A stretch of 64,000 nt of DNA from Faecalibacterium sp. I4-3-84 (GCF_023347255.1 NZ_CP094466.1:620001-684000), one strand, 5' to 3'; numbered from the stretch's first letter, positions 52,386-61,728 are shown. Made by a program: numbers and translations. The notes: a model not told the origin generated them from the letters alone.

Positions 52386-53384
52386 ATGAAAAATGCTAAA
52401 ATTTCCCGCCGCAGCTTTCTGCTTGGCCTTGCCGCCTGCTCTGCCGCAGGCATTCTCACTGCCTGTAAGGGGGATGACACCCCCGCCAGCAGCGCTTCCA
52501 CCTCGCCGGAAGCACCCGCTTCTTCCGTGAGCGAGCTTGAACCCATCGGGCTGTTTACCGTGGAAGATTTTCCCAAGCTGGATGGCAGCACTGCCTGCAT
52601 CCCGCTGATGGCCCAGATGATGGCCGATACCACCGGCATCGATCTGGAAGTAGCCCAGAGCGGCATTTCGGTCAGCACCACGGCCTATGCGTGGGAAAAC
52701 TTCGGCCTGTACCCGGATGAGGAATACACTGCCAGGATGCTGGTGGTCTACGAAGCGCCGGACTACGTAAAGGAAGAGCTGAAAGAAGCAAACGCCCAGC
52801 TGGAACAGAAACCCATTGGCCGGGACGCACTGGTGTTCATCGTGAACGAGAACAATCCGGTCAAGAGCCTGACCCGGCAGCAGCTGAAGGACATCTATGC
52901 CGGTAAGATCACCAACTGGAAGGAAGTGGGCGGCGAGGATCTTGCCATCGTGCCCTTCCAGCGGGGCGAAGACTCCGGCAGCCAGACCCTGTTCCGCAAG
53001 CTGCTCATTCAGGGCGGCGAACTGATGGACCCGCCCACCGAGCTGGCTCCCGCTGCCATGGGTGAGCTGGTGGACAGCATCGCCGCCTACAACAACAGCG
53101 CCAATGCCATCGGCTTCTCGGTCTACTACTACATCGACCAGATGTACTCCCAGCCCGGCCTGCGTCTGCTGGCCGTGGACGGCGTGACCCCTTCCAACGA
53201 CACCATCGCCAGCGAAAGCTACCCGCTGTGCAACGAGTTCTATGCCGTTCTCCATGCGGACGCTGCCGCCGACAGCCCGGAACGCCAGCTTTACGACTGG
53301 CTGGATACCGCCGCCGGACAGGACTGCATCAAAAAATCCGGCTATGTAGCGGTGGCACCCGCCACCGGAACCACGGTAGATTAA
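52386..53384 (+). CDS. PstS-like substrate-binding lipoprotein with a Tat-type signal
   Basis: 332 residues from ATG at 52386 (GGAGG upstream). The signal has twin arginines (ISRRSFLLGLAACSAAGILTAC) and a lipobox (LTAC). The mature part has the phosphate-binding-protein pattern: ALVFIVNENNPVKSLTRQQLKDIYAGKITNWKEVGG (about 148-182), RGEDSGSQTLFRKLL (phosphate-site loop, about 200-214) and YNNSANAIGFSVYYYI. Phosphate or a similar oxyanion is the likely ligand. No pstC, pstA or pstB genes follow; the neighbours are a lipoprotein upstream and a PsiE-like gene downstream, so it may sense rather than transport. Confidence 0.88.
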   Translation: MKNAKISRRSFLLGLAACSAAGILTACKGDDTPASSASTSPEAPASSVSELEPIGLFTVEDFPKLDGSTACIPLMAQMMADTTGIDLEVAQSGISVSTTAYAWENFGLYPDEEYTARMLVVYEAPDYVKEELKEANAQLEQKPIGRDALVFIVNENNPVKSLTRQQLKDIYAGKITNWKEVGGEDLAIVPFQRGEDSGSQTLFRKLLIQGGELMDPPTELAPAAMGELVDSIAAYNNSANAIGFSVYYYIDQMYSQPGLRLLAVDGVTPSNDTIASESYPLCNEFYAVLHADAAADSPERQLYDWLDTAAGQDCIKKSGYVAVAPATGTTVD

Positions 53385-53394
53385 CCCTGCTGAA

Positions 53395-53423
53395 TTGACA
53401 CCTTTCTGCGTTTCTGCTACAAT
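53395..53423 (+). promoter_or_regulatory. Promoter of the PsiE-like gene
   Basis: TTGACA (53395-53400), 17-bp spacer, TACAAT (53418-53423), with the gene start 57 bp downstream. Near-consensus sigma-A promoter. Confidence 0.88.
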
Positions 53424-53479
53424 AAAGAAAAACTTCTGTCAAAAGTTTTGCAGCAGTTTACCGAAAGGAAGACCATTGT

Positions 53480-54085
53480 ATGGAACACCCTGCAGAGCAC
53501 TCTTCTACCGTAAACCATGTGGAAAGCCACTGGCGCACCCAGCTGCGCAACCGCATCATTCAGGCATCCAGCCTGCTGGAGATCCTGCTGTCCGGCCTTG
53601 TACTCATTGGTCTGCTGTTCAGCGCCGTGCCTCTCATCAAATGGATGCCGGGCCTTTTGTTCTACGGCAACGAGGTGGAGATCCGCAGCTTTCTGGAACG
53701 CAGCCTTGATATCGTGATCGGCATTGAGTTCATCAAAATGCTGGCCAAGCACAGCCCCGGCAGCAGTCTGGAGGTTTTGCTGTATGCCATTGCCCGCCAT
53801 CTGGTAGTGGGCCACGACTCCGCACTGGAAAACCTGCTCAGCGTGGGAGCCATCGCCCTGATCTTTATTGTGCGCAAGTTCTTCTTTGTGCCAGCCTTTG
53901 GTGCCCACCTGCCGGACGGCCATCCGGCACCGGATCTTTCTCCAAAGCAGAGCGGCATCCCGGCAGAGGAGTTTATCTCCCGTCTGAAAGACCGCGCCAA
54001 GGCCGAGGCGGCCGAGGCCATTCCTTCCGAAGAAGAGACTTTTGACGAGTACGATTTTGAGCAGGCCGCCCCGGAACCAAAATAA
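53480..54085 (+). CDS. PsiE-like small membrane protein
   Basis: 201 residues with about four membrane segments: ASSLLEILLSGLVLIGLLFSAVPLI (29-53), LDIVIGIEFIKMLA (about 76-89), LEVLLYAIARHLVVG, LLSVGAIALIFIVRKFFF. The pattern, including ARHLVV and the final RKFF, resembles the phosphate-starvation-inducible PsiE family. The C-terminal 60 residues are a charged cytoplasmic tail. Function of PsiE is not known. Presence directly after a PstS-like gene supports a phosphate link, though it has its own promoter. Confidence 0.65.
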   Translation: MEHPAEHSSTVNHVESHWRTQLRNRIIQASSLLEILLSGLVLIGLLFSAVPLIKWMPGLLFYGNEVEIRSFLERSLDIVIGIEFIKMLAKHSPGSSLEVLLYAIARHLVVGHDSALENLLSVGAIALIFIVRKFFFVPAFGAHLPDGHPAPDLSPKQSGIPAEEFISRLKDRAKAEAAEAIPSEEETFDEYDFEQAAPEPK

Positions 54086-54093
54086 CATAAACA

Positions 54094-54142
54094 AAAATGC
54101 CCCGCAGCACTGCCGGAAAACCAGCAGGCTGCGGGGCATTTT
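54094..54142. terminator. Bidirectional terminator
   Basis: AAAATGCCCCGCAG (54094-54107) pairs with CTGCGGGGCATTTT (54129-54142): a 14-bp perfect stem between the convergent PsiE-like and plsY genes. Confidence 0.92.
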
Positions 54143-54151
54143 ATAATGCTT

Positions 54152-54814
54152 TTATTTTTTATTGTGCTTTCCGAAGCGGTACTCTTTACCCTCACGGATG
54201 CGCTGGATATTGGCGCGGTGCATATAGATCACCATGCCGGACATAAAGCCGGAGCCAATGGCGCACACCAGCATATCACCGGCGGCATAGCCCTGCAGGG
54301 AACCGTAAATGATGGTCAGCACCGGGTAGAGTGCTGCCATGGCCACGCTGCCCAGCGACACCATGCCGGTGGGGATCAGGCACACCAGAAAGATAATGGC
54401 CAGAAACGGCAGCAGCACCGGCTGGATGGCCAGAATGGCACCAGCTGCCACCAGCACGCCCTTGCCGCCTTTGAACCCGAAGTACAGCGGGTACAGATGG
54501 CCCAGCACTGCAAAGATAGCGGCCAGATAGACACCCAGATACGGCGAAACGCCGGTATCGGCGGGCAGCATGTGGAACAGCCACCGGCCGATGCACACGG
54601 CCAGCACGCCCTTGAGCACATCGCCTGTCGCGGTCATGGCGGCAGCCTTCTTGCCAAAGGTGCGCAGCATGTTGGTCATGCCGGCCGCACCGCTGCCATG
54701 ATTGCGCACATCGTCATGATATACGAATTTGCTGACGAGGATGCCGGTATCCACACTGCCCAGCAGGTACGCCTGCAGGATGGTAGCTGCGGCGATCAGG
54801 ATCGCTTTCATCAT
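54152..54814 (-). CDS. plsY: Glycerol-3-phosphate acyltransferase PlsY
   Basis: 220 residues, five membrane segments. It transfers the acyl group from acyl-phosphate to glycerol-3-phosphate, the first step of phospholipid synthesis. Family motifs: LGSVDTGILVSK (motif 1, here with Val-Asp), VRNHGSGAAGMTNMLRTFGKKAA (motif 2), and GFKGGKGVLVAAGAILA (motif 3, about 116-132). Length normal. It follows der by 27 bp and is probably cotranscribed with it, as in many Firmicutes. Confidence 0.93.
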   Translation of the reverse strand: MMKAILIAAATILQAYLLGSVDTGILVSKFVYHDDVRNHGSGAAGMTNMLRTFGKKAAAMTATGDVLKGVLAVCIGRWLFHMLPADTGVSPYLGVYLAAIFAVLGHLYPLYFGFKGGKGVLVAAGAILAIQPVLLPFLAIIFLVCLIPTGMVSLGSVAMAALYPVLTIIYGSLQGYAAGDMLVCAIGSGFMSGMVIYMHRANIQRIREGKEYRFGKHNKK

Positions 54815-54841
54815 AGAAACGGATGCCTCCTTTGCGGGCGC

Positions 54842-56185
54842 TTACACGTCCTTTGCGCCCACTTCGCCGGAGCCGCGCTCGCGGATCACCAGACGGATGG
54901 GAGTGTGTTCCAGACCAAAGTTCTCGCGGATCTGGTTGATCAGATACCGCTGGTAGCTGAAATGGAACAACTGCTTCGAATTCACAAAGGCCACGAACGT
55001 GGGCGGGCGGGTGGATGCCTGAGTCAGATAGAAGATCTTCAGGCGGCGGCCCTTGTCGCTGGGCGGCTGCATCCGGGCTGTGGCGCGGGCCAGCATCTCG
55101 TTCAGCACGCCGGTGGGCACGCGGGCACCGTTCTGGCTGTCCACATCGCGGATCAGCTGCATGAGCTTGTTCACGTTGTAGCCGGTCTGAGCCGAGATGA
55201 AGATGATAGGAGCATAGCCCATAAAGCTGAAGCACTCGGCATAATCGCGGCGCTGCAGCTCCATGGTGTTGGTCTCCTTGCCTTCCACCGCGTCCCACTT
55301 GTTGACGACGATGATGCACGCCTTGCCCTGATCGTGGGCGTAACCGGCCACCTTGCTGTCCTGCTCGGTAAAGCCGACGGTGGCATCCACAAGGATCAGC
55401 GCCACGCGGCTGCGCTCCACAGCGGCCAGTGCGCGCACTACCATATAACGCTCCAGACCGTCGGTGATGTTGCTGCGCTTGCGCAGACCGGCGGTATCGG
55501 TAAAGATGAACTTGCCGTAAGCGTTGTCCACCGGGGTGTCAATGGCATCACGGGTGGTGCCCGCCTCGTTTGCCACGATCATGCGGTTCTCGCCCAGAAT
55601 GCGGTTGGTCAGGCTGGACTTGCCCACGTTGGGGCGGCCGATGATGGCAACCGGGATGCGGTCCTCTTCCACCACCGTCTCGCTGAAGTCCAGATGGGCG
55701 CACACAGCGTCCAGCAGGTCGCCGGTGCCGTGGCCGTGCACGGACGAAATGGGCATCACCTCGTCAAAGCCGAGGTTGTAGAACTCGTACATCTCCATGG
55801 GGGCATCGCCCACCTTGTCGCACTTGTTCACGGCCAGAATGATGGGCTTGTGGCTGCGGCGCAGCATGTGGGCCACATCCTCGTCCGCGGCGGTCAGGCC
55901 GTCGCGCACGTCCACCACCATGATGATGCAGTCTGCAGTGTCAATGGCGATCTGGGCCTGCTCCCGCATGTGGGCCAGAATGCCCTCGGTAGCCTTGGGC
56001 TCAATACCGCCGGTGTCCACCAGCAGGAAGTCGTGGCCGTTCCACTCGCAGTTGGCAAAAATGCGGTCACGGGTAATGCCCGGCGTGTCCTCCACAATGG
56101 CAAGGCGCTGACCGCACAGCTTGTTGAACAGGGTGGATTTGCCCACGTTGGGGCGGCCCACCACTGCTACGATCGGTTTGCTCAT
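54842..56185 (-). CDS. der: Ribosome-assembly GTPase Der (EngA)
   Basis: 447 residues. Tandem GTPase domains needed for 50S subunit maturation. First: GRPNVGKSTLFNKL (10-23), DTGGI, NKCD (about 118). Second: GRPNVGKSSLTNRI (about 182), DTAGL (about 230), NKWD (about 297). The C-terminal KH-like domain (MQPPSDKGRRLKIFYLTQASTRPPTFVAFVNS) is present. Full length, no oddities. SD GGAGG before ATG. It precedes plsY and follows the DUF512 gene by 30 bp. Confidence 0.98.
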   Translation of the reverse strand: MSKPIVAVVGRPNVGKSTLFNKLCGQRLAIVEDTPGITRDRIFANCEWNGHDFLLVDTGGIEPKATEGILAHMREQAQIAIDTADCIIMVVDVRDGLTAADEDVAHMLRRSHKPIILAVNKCDKVGDAPMEMYEFYNLGFDEVMPISSVHGHGTGDLLDAVCAHLDFSETVVEEDRIPVAIIGRPNVGKSSLTNRILGENRMIVANEAGTTRDAIDTPVDNAYGKFIFTDTAGLRKRSNITDGLERYMVVRALAAVERSRVALILVDATVGFTEQDSKVAGYAHDQGKACIIVVNKWDAVEGKETNTMELQRRDYAECFSFMGYAPIIFISAQTGYNVNKLMQLIRDVDSQNGARVPTGVLNEMLARATARMQPPSDKGRRLKIFYLTQASTRPPTFVAFVNSKQLFHFSYQRYLINQIRENFGLEHTPIRLVIRERGSGEVGAKDV

Positions 56186-56215
56186 AGGGGTTCCTCCTTT
56201 CTATAACAAAAGGTT

Positions 56216-57547
56216 TTATGCTCTTCTTCTCCTTGCAATGTGCAGGCCGCTGCGCAGCAGGGCGCGGGCTTCGTCGCCGCCAGAGGTCGGCAGCACCTCC
56301 ACCTTCACGCCAAGGCGCTGGGCCAGCTGGTCAGTGGTGATGTCGTCCAGAAAGGTGTCTTTTTCCTCCCGCAGCATCACGGCGGGCACGCCCAGCGTGC
56401 CGCTGGTCAGCTTGCCCTCGCACTGAGCAATGATATCGGTCGCCGTTACAAGCCCGGCCACACCCACATTGCCGCCGAAGAATTTGTTCTTGATGGTGTG
56501 CACCGTCACCTCGACCATGGGGTACTGGCGGTGCAGCTCGGCCATCATCTGGTGGATGAGCGGCGAAGCCATTTCGCCCGTGACCACGTCCATCTTTTTG
56601 GTGCCGTAGATGCGGTGGGGCTTTTCCAGCTCCGCCAGAAATTCCGAAGCGTACAGGCGCATCATGCCCACGCCGTTTTCCAGCTGGTCGAAGTCCTCGT
56701 AGAACTCTTCCGGCGGGATGGGCCTGCCTGCCTTGAGGTACCATTCATCGCTGGGATAAATGATGCGCTTGCCGTGGCGGCGCTTGCACTCATCGCCGAA
56801 TTCTTCCATGATGTCGATGACCTCGGCACTTGTTTTTGCATCATACGGTGTCTGCTTGAACAGCTTCTCGCGGTAGTCCGTCACACCGCAGGGCACCGCA
56901 GCGATGCTCTGCACCATAGGGGTCAGCTCCAAAAGGTCGGAGAGGGTACGGCGCAGCTCGTCGCCGTCGTTGATGCCGCGGCACAGCACCAGCTGACAGT
57001 TGACGGCGATGCCGCCCTCCACCAGACGGGGCAGATACTTGAGCACCTCGCCGCCGCGCTTGTTGGCCAGCATCCGCACACGGAGCTGTGGGTTCGTGGT
57101 GTGTACTGAAATGTTGATGGGCGAAATGTGCATCTTGATGATGCGGTCGATCTCGTGGTCCTGCATGTTCGTCATGGTGATATAGTTGCCGAACAAAAAG
57201 GAAAGCCGCTCGTCGTCGTCCTTGAAGTAAAGGCTCTCGCGCATACCGGGGGGCAGCTGGTCGATGAAGCAGAACATGCAGTGGTTGGAGCAGGAGTGCT
57301 TCTGATCGCCCAGATAGGTCTGGAAATCGCAGCCAAAGGGGCCGCGCTCCGTGCGCTGCACATCCCACTCGCGGATGCCGTCTGCCACCCTTGCTTTCAG
57401 GTGGAAGCTTTTGCTGTCGGTGTAGAAATCGTAGTCCAGACTGTCGTTCAGCTCGTTTTCGTCCACGCTCAAAAGCTCGTCACCCGGGCCAAGGCCCAGC
57501 ACTTCCGCTTCGCTGCCGGGTTCCACCCGTGCGATCTTCATTGCCAC
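56216..57547 (-). CDS. DUF512-family radical SAM protein with N-terminal PDZ-like domain
   Basis: About 443 residues. PDZ-like start (ARVEPGSEAEVLGLGPGDELLSVDENEL, about 6-34), then a radical SAM cluster CSNHCMFCF and FIDQLPPGMRESLYFKDDD. Further typical blocks: FLFGNYITMTNMQDHEIDRIIKMHISPINISVHTTNP and CQLVLCRGINDG; C-terminal DUF512 domain with FFGGNVGVAGLVTATDI. Common beside der in Clostridia; exact function is unknown. Start: a GTG at 57556 abuts the SD, while GTG at 57547 has 8-nt spacing and ATG at 57541 has 14. I take 57547. Confidence 0.9.
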   Translation of the reverse strand: MAMKIARVEPGSEAEVLGLGPGDELLSVDENELNDSLDYDFYTDSKSFHLKARVADGIREWDVQRTERGPFGCDFQTYLGDQKHSCSNHCMFCFIDQLPPGMRESLYFKDDDERLSFLFGNYITMTNMQDHEIDRIIKMHISPINISVHTTNPQLRVRMLANKRGGEVLKYLPRLVEGGIAVNCQLVLCRGINDGDELRRTLSDLLELTPMVQSIAAVPCGVTDYREKLFKQTPYDAKTSAEVIDIMEEFGDECKRRHGKRIIYPSDEWYLKAGRPIPPEEFYEDFDQLENGVGMMRLYASEFLAELEKPHRIYGTKKMDVVTGEMASPLIHQMMAELHRQYPMVEVTVHTIKNKFFGGNVGVAGLVTATDIIAQCEGKLTSGTLGVPAVMLREEKDTFLDDITTDQLAQRLGVKVEVLPTSGGDEARALLRSGLHIARRRRA

Positions 57548-57575
57548 CGCATCCACCTCCTTTCAGACAGAACAA

Positions 57576-57603
57576 GAAGGGGAAGGCATGCGCCCTCCCC
57601 TTC
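57576..57603 (-). terminator. Hairpin downstream of rpmF
   Basis: GAAGGGGAGGGC and GCCTTCCCCTTC pair over 12 bp with a 4-nt loop, followed on the minus strand by TTGTTCTG. It lies 38 bp after the rpmF stop. Weak U-run, so termination is only partly supported. Confidence 0.6.
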
Positions 57604-57640
57604 TGTACATAACACCATTATGCCACCAATTACGCGCAAA

Positions 57641-57820
57641 TTAGGCCTTCTTGATGACTTCCTCGCCCTTGTAGTAACCGCAGTTGCCACATGCCTGGTG
57701 GGGGAGCTTCAGAGAGCCGCAGTTGCTGCACTTGACCAGTGCGGGGGCCTCCAGCTTCCAAACATTGCTGCGACGCTTGTCGCGGCGGGCCTTGGAAAGA
57801 TGTCTCTTAGGTACTGCCAT
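57641..57820 (-). CDS. rpmF: 50S ribosomal protein L32
   Basis: 59 residues, read directly from the minus strand (too short for a 60-residue cut-off). It begins MAVPKRHLSKARRDKRRSN and has the zinc-ribbon Cys pairs CSNCGS and CGNCGYYKG of the Cys-type L32 (all four Cys present), ending in EEVIKKA. SD AGGAGG upstream. It follows the YceD gene by 26 bp, the conserved yceD-rpmF arrangement. Confidence 0.97.
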   Translation of the reverse strand: MAVPKRHLSKARRDKRRSNVWKLEAPALVKCSNCGSLKLPHQACGNCGYYKGEEVIKKA

Positions 57821-57846
57821 ATTTTTGCACCTCCTTGATGGGTTTA

Positions 57847-58347
57847 TCAGTTCAGCAGTGATTTAAGGATTGCGAGCCTTGTGTCTACGGGAGCTTCGGC
57901 ATGCTCTGCCGGCTGGCAGGTGCATTCCGCCTTCTTTTTGCCGCACACGGGGCAAAGCCCGGCGCAGTCGGCACTGCAAAGCAGCACCGTGGGGATCTGG
58001 AACATAAACTCCTGATTGAGCCATTCATCTACATCCAGATGTCCTTTTTCGTCCAGCGGAAGGTCAAAATCCGGGTCATCCAGATCCCGTTCCTTTACCG
58101 TCCACTCCGTATCGACCGTCTCCTCCCGAATGACCGGGTCCAGACAGCGGGCGCACTCTCCGTGCACCGATGCGTTTGCCCGCAGTGTCATCCGGACCTC
58201 GTCGCCGTCCGTCTCCGCTTCAAAAACAGCGGTGACCGGCTGCGGGATCCTTGCCCCGGCATAATCATGTGCAGATAAATCACACTGAAACTCTGCATGA
58301 TAGGGTTGTCTGCCGGTGGCGATAAACTTTCTCAGGTCAAATTGCAT
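57847..58347 (-). CDS. YceD / DUF177 family protein
   Basis: 166 residues. Family pattern: an N-terminal beta region, SVHGECARCLDPVIREETVDTEWTV with the C-x-x-C pair (about 60-64), acidic middle, and a C-terminal FQIPTVLLCSADCAGLCPVCGKKKAECTC with the extra Cys cluster (LCxxxCxGLCPxCG) that is standard in the family. YceD is linked to 23S rRNA accumulation and ribosome assembly and is nearly always upstream of rpmF, as here. Confidence 0.93.
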   Translation of the reverse strand: MQFDLRKFIATGRQPYHAEFQCDLSAHDYAGARIPQPVTAVFEAETDGDEVRMTLRANASVHGECARCLDPVIREETVDTEWTVKERDLDDPDFDLPLDEKGHLDVDEWLNQEFMFQIPTVLLCSADCAGLCPVCGKKKAECTCQPAEHAEAPVDTRLAILKSLLN

Positions 58348-58406
58348 AGTACACCTCTAAAAGGCTGCTTTGTTAGTATAGCGCCAACGCAGCCCTTTGT
58401 CAACAC

Positions 58407-58456
58407 CAAAACAGGCAGAAAACCGAAAAAATTTAAATTTCCCGGTTCTCTGCCTG
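58407..58456 (-). terminator. Intrinsic terminator
   Basis: On the minus strand AGGCAGAGAACCG (58443-58455) pairs with CGGTTTTCTGCCT (58413-58425), 17-nt loop, followed by GTTTTG. It ends the P-loop protein gene. Confidence 0.8.
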
Positions 58457-58488
58457 TTCAAAGTAGTTCAGATCCCGATTTTCCGGAA

Positions 58489-58893
58489 TTACAGGTACTT
58501 CTTCACATCGTGGGGCAGTGCAGCCTCGTCAGCGCTGACGGTAACGGTCACCTTCACGCTGTCGCCTGCAATGGCTGCCATCTCGTCCAGCACAACGCCC
58601 AGACGGTTGATGTCATGATCCAGCACCTTCAGGATGCCGTCAATGTACAGGTCGGTGATATCGTAGTTGCTTGCCATCAGGCCGGCAACAAAGCCGTACA
58701 GCATTTCGCCGCCGGAGATCTTGTACTCGTCCAAGTCGATCAGACGTGCAGCAGGAGCGATGTCGTAGGTGAGCTTCATGCCCTTTTCAACGACGACCAC
58801 GTTGCCCTTGGAGGTCTTGACCGCATCATTGATCTGGTCGATCATAGCCTTGGTCTTGCCGGAGCCCTTGGTACCAACAATCAGTTTAATCAT
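58489..58893 (-). CDS. Small P-loop protein of unknown function
   Basis: 134 residues, SD AGGAGG upstream. An N-terminal Walker A motif is clear (LIVGTKGSGKTKAM, G7-T14), followed by VVVVEKGMKLTYDI and an acidic helical half with DLYIDGILKVLDHDINRLGVVLDEMA. No Walker B of a known family can be named with confidence (LYIDG or VVLDE are candidates). Compact, cytoplasmic. It stands between pgi (upstream, 51 bp) and yceD (downstream). I do not recognise a named family. Confidence 0.8.
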   Translation of the reverse strand: MIKLIVGTKGSGKTKAMIDQINDAVKTSKGNVVVVEKGMKLTYDIAPAARLIDLDEYKISGGEMLYGFVAGLMASNYDITDLYIDGILKVLDHDINRLGVVLDEMAAIAGDSVKVTVTVSADEAALPHDVKKYL

Positions 58894-58944
58894 AGTTCAG
58901 TCCTCCTGTATTTTCCACGCCTTGCGGCGGGAGATCATTTTTAT

Positions 58945-60276
58945 TTACTTCAGCTTTGCTTCCAGCTCGGCGGTCAGGCCTTCGTAGCCCGGCTTGCCCA
59001 GCAGAGCAAACATATTCTTTTTATAGCTCTCAACGCCCGGCTGGTTGAAGGGATTGACGCTGAGCAGATAACCGCTGCAGGCACATGCACGCCAGAAGAA
59101 GTAGATCAGGTAGCCCACATTGTAAGCGGTCAGGTCGTCCACCTCGATCAGCACTTCGGGCACGCCGCCGTCGGTGTGTGCCAAAATGGTACCCTCCATG
59201 GCCTTGCGGTTGACAACGCTCATGTTCTGGTTTGCCAGGAAGTTCAGGCCGTCAAAATTGCCTTCCAGCGGGTCGATGAACAGATCCTGTGCAGGCTTCT
59301 TCACGTCCACGATGGTCTCGAACATGGTGCGGGAGCCTTCCTGAATGAACTGACCCATAGAGTGCAGATCGGTGGAGAAGATGCAGCTTGCGGGGAACAG
59401 GCCCTTGTTGTCCTTGCCCTCGCTCTCGCCGAACAGCTGCTTGTACCACTCGTTCATCAGGGCGAAGTCCGGCTCGTAGCACTCCAGAATTTCAACGCTC
59501 TTGCCCTTGCGGTACAGGATGTTGCGGATGGCAGCATACTTGTAAGCGTCGTTGTCCTTGCTCAGAACGGAGAAGCGCTCCATGGAATCGGCAGCGCCCT
59601 TCATCAGGTCGTCGATGCTGATACCGGCAGCAGCAATGGGCAGCAGGCCCACAGCGCTCAGCACGGAGTAGCGGCCGCCCACGTCGTCGGGGACCACGAA
59701 GGTGGGCCAGCCCTGTGCGTCGGCCAGCTGCTTCAGGGTGCCCTTGGCACGGTCGGTGGTGGCGTAGATGCGCTTGTTGGCTTCTTCCACGCCCATTTCC
59801 TTTTCCAGCAGTTCACGCAGCACGCGGAATGCCAGAGAAGTCTCGGTGGTAGTGCCGGACTTGGAAATGACGTTGATGGAGAAGCGCTTGCCCTTGCACA
59901 GGCTGATGATGTTGTTCAGGTAGGTGGGGCTGATGCTGTTGCCGCAGAAGTAGATCTTGGGGCCATTTTCCAGCTCGTTGTGGAACTGGCCCTTGACGGC
60001 CTCGATGACAGCGCGTGCGCCCAGATAGCTGCCGCCGATGCCGGCCACCACCAGCACATCGGAATCCTCGCGGATCTTTGCGGCGGCTTCCTTGATGCGG
60101 GCGAACTCTTCCTTATCGTAATCACGGGGCAGATACATCCAGCCGAGGAAATCATTGCCCGGGCCGGACTTTGCTTCCAGCTGGTTATGGGCAGCTTCCA
60201 CCTGCGGATAGATGGCTGCATATTCCTCTTCGCTGATAAAGCTGGAGAGGTGTTTGGTGTTCAGTGCGACACTCAT
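58945..60276 (-). CDS. pgi: Glucose-6-phosphate isomerase
   Basis: 443 residues from ATG at 60276 (GGAGG upstream). Interconverts glucose-6-phosphate and fructose-6-phosphate. Bacterial short-type: [19 protein letters not shown] (about 76-94), [23 protein letters not shown] with the phosphate-binding SKSGTT (about 135), the catalytic Glu region, [19 protein letters not shown] (about 313) and the C-terminal [20 protein letters not shown] with the catalytic Lys. Length normal. Its own gene unit with a good SD. Confidence 0.97.
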   Translation of the reverse strand: MSVALNTKHLSSFISEEEYAAIYPQVEAAHNQLEAKSGPGNDFLGWMYLPRDYDKEEFARIKEAAAKIREDSDVLVVAGIGGSYLGARAVIEAVKGQFHNELENGPKIYFCGNSISPTYLNNIISLCKGKRFSINVISKSGTTTETSLAFRVLRELLEKEMGVEEANKRIYATTDRAKGTLKQLADAQGWPTFVVPDDVGGRYSVLSAVGLLPIAAAGISIDDLMKGAADSMERFSVLSKDNDAYKYAAIRNILYRKGKSVEILECYEPDFALMNEWYKQLFGESEGKDNKGLFPASCIFSTDLHSMGQFIQEGSRTMFETIVDVKKPAQDLFIDPLEGNFDGLNFLANQNMSVVNRKAMEGTILAHTDGGVPEVLIEVDDLTAYNVGYLIYFFWRACACSGYLLSVNPFNQPGVESYKKNMFALLGKPGYEGLTAELEAKLK

Positions 60277-60489
60277 TTTATTATAACCTCCAAACGATTT
60301 GCCGGGCCTTTGCCCTGCGAGGAAATATCTTGGTATAAGTGTACCGTTCCCTCCGGGCAAAGTCAAGGTCAAAATCCTTGGATTTCATACAATTTTAATA
60401 GTGTTTTTTTGTTTCTTCATCCAGAATTGTTCACACAGACAGTTCCACGCAGCTTACCGCAGCGCACTTTTGTACGCTGAAGCGTGCAT

Positions 60490-61728
60490 TCAGTTTTCGC
60501 AGCCGGTCAAAGCGTTCCACAACAGGCCGAAAGCGGTGCCAAAGTCCATTTTTTCAGCATCGGCAGCGGCGCGCACCTCGTACTCGCCCAGTTGAGTCTC
60601 CCCGCTCAGGATGCGCACCGTGCCAACGGTCTGGCCCAGCTGCACCGGTGCTTCCAGCTCCTGCGGCAGATCCAGCTGCGCGGTGAGGGCGGCGGCGTTT
60701 TCCTTGGGCATCAGCAGCGTTTCGGGCAGAGCGGTGTAGTCCAGCGGTACGCTTTCCTCTGCACTGCCCTTTACTTTTATAAGAAGAGGCCGGTCCTCCA
60801 TGGCGGGCAGCGGCACGGCGGCGTAGGCCGCAAAGCCGTAGTCCAGCAGGGTAGTGGCCGCTGTGAACCGCTCCGAGCTGGAGAGCGACCCCAGCACCAC
60901 GGCGATCAGGTCCAGCCCGTCGCGGGTGGCGCTGGCGCTGATGCACACGCCCGCGCCGCTGGTGGTGCCGGTTTTCAGGCCGGTGATGCCGTTGTAGCGC
61001 TTGAGCAGCTTATTGGTGTTCACCAGCTGGGTGGCACCGCCGCGCAGGGTGTCCGTCCAGATGCCGGTATAGTGCAGCACCTCCGGGCAGGTGTTCAAAA
61101 TCTCGCGGCTCATGATGGCAACATCGTGGGCGGTGGAAAGATGCCCTTCGGTGTCCAGCCCGCAGGCATTGTGGAAGGTGGTGTTCACCATGCCCAGTTC
61201 TGCTGCGCGGGCGTTCATCATCTGCACAAAGCCCGGCTCGCTGCCGCCCACCAGCTCTGCCACAGCCACAGCGGCATCATTGGCAGAGGACACACAAATG
61301 GCTTTGATCATCTCGTCCAGTGTGAACTGCTCCCCCGGCTCCAGCCAGATCTGACTGCCGCCCATGTGGTAGGCGTGTTCACTTACCGGCACCAGCGTGT
61401 CCATGGCAATGCGGCCGTCGTGCACGGCTTCAAAGGTGAGCAGCAGGGTCATTACCTTGGTAATGGATGCAATGGGCATCTGCTGGTCGGCGTTCTTTTC
61501 ATATAATATAGTGCCCGTCTGCTGGTCGATCAGGCAGGCGGCGCGGCAGGGCAGCTCCAAGGCAGGCTGTGCCGCCGCGGGCTGCACCGGCTGGGTCTGG
61601 TCTGCAGCCGCCTGCACCGCCGGGTTTTGCTGCCGCAGCCCATTGCCCTGCGCCGTGCCAAAGGCCAGCGCAAACAGCCAGAAGCACACCACCCCTGCAC
61701 ACAAAAGCGCCAAGTTTTTCCGCTCCAT
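60490..61728 (-). CDS. D-alanyl-D-alanine carboxypeptidase (penicillin-binding protein 5/6 family, S11)
   Basis: 412 residues. N-terminal signal/anchor (LALLCAGVVCFWLFALAFG), then the S11 domain: S-x-x-K in PIASITKVMTLLLTF (Ser about 83), S-x-N in CVSSANDAAVAVAELVGG (about 143), K-T-G in GLKTGTTSGAGVC (about 247), and a C-terminal PBP5-C beta domain. It trims the terminal D-Ala from peptidoglycan stem peptides on the outer face. Full length. Single gene, leftward. SD AGGGAGGGA-like before ATG. Confidence 0.95.
   Translation of the reverse strand: MERKNLALLCAGVVCFWLFALAFGTAQGNGLRQQNPAVQAAADQTQPVQPAAAQPALELPCRAACLIDQQTGTILYEKNADQQMPIASITKVMTLLLTFEAVHDGRIAMDTLVPVSEHAYHMGGSQIWLEPGEQFTLDEMIKAICVSSANDAAVAVAELVGGSEPGFVQMMNARAAELGMVNTTFHNACGLDTEGHLSTAHDVAIMSREILNTCPEVLHYTGIWTDTLRGGATQLVNTNKLLKRYNGITGLKTGTTSGAGVCISASATRDGLDLIAVVLGSLSSSERFTAATTLLDYGFAAYAAVPLPAMEDRPLLIKVKGSAEESVPLDYTALPETLLMPKENAAALTAQLDLPQELEAPVQLGQTVGTVRILSGETQLGEYEVRAAADAEKMDFGTAFGLLWNALTGCEN

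Noticed and set aside
54146-56206. 686-codon plus-strand ORF and similar long open frames at 7655-9340, 13263-15149, 41493-42821 and 58297-60480
   Set aside because: They are antisense shadows of plsY/der, topB, the VirB4-like gene, gltA and pgi. They have His/Gln-rich low-complexity translations, no SD and no domain.
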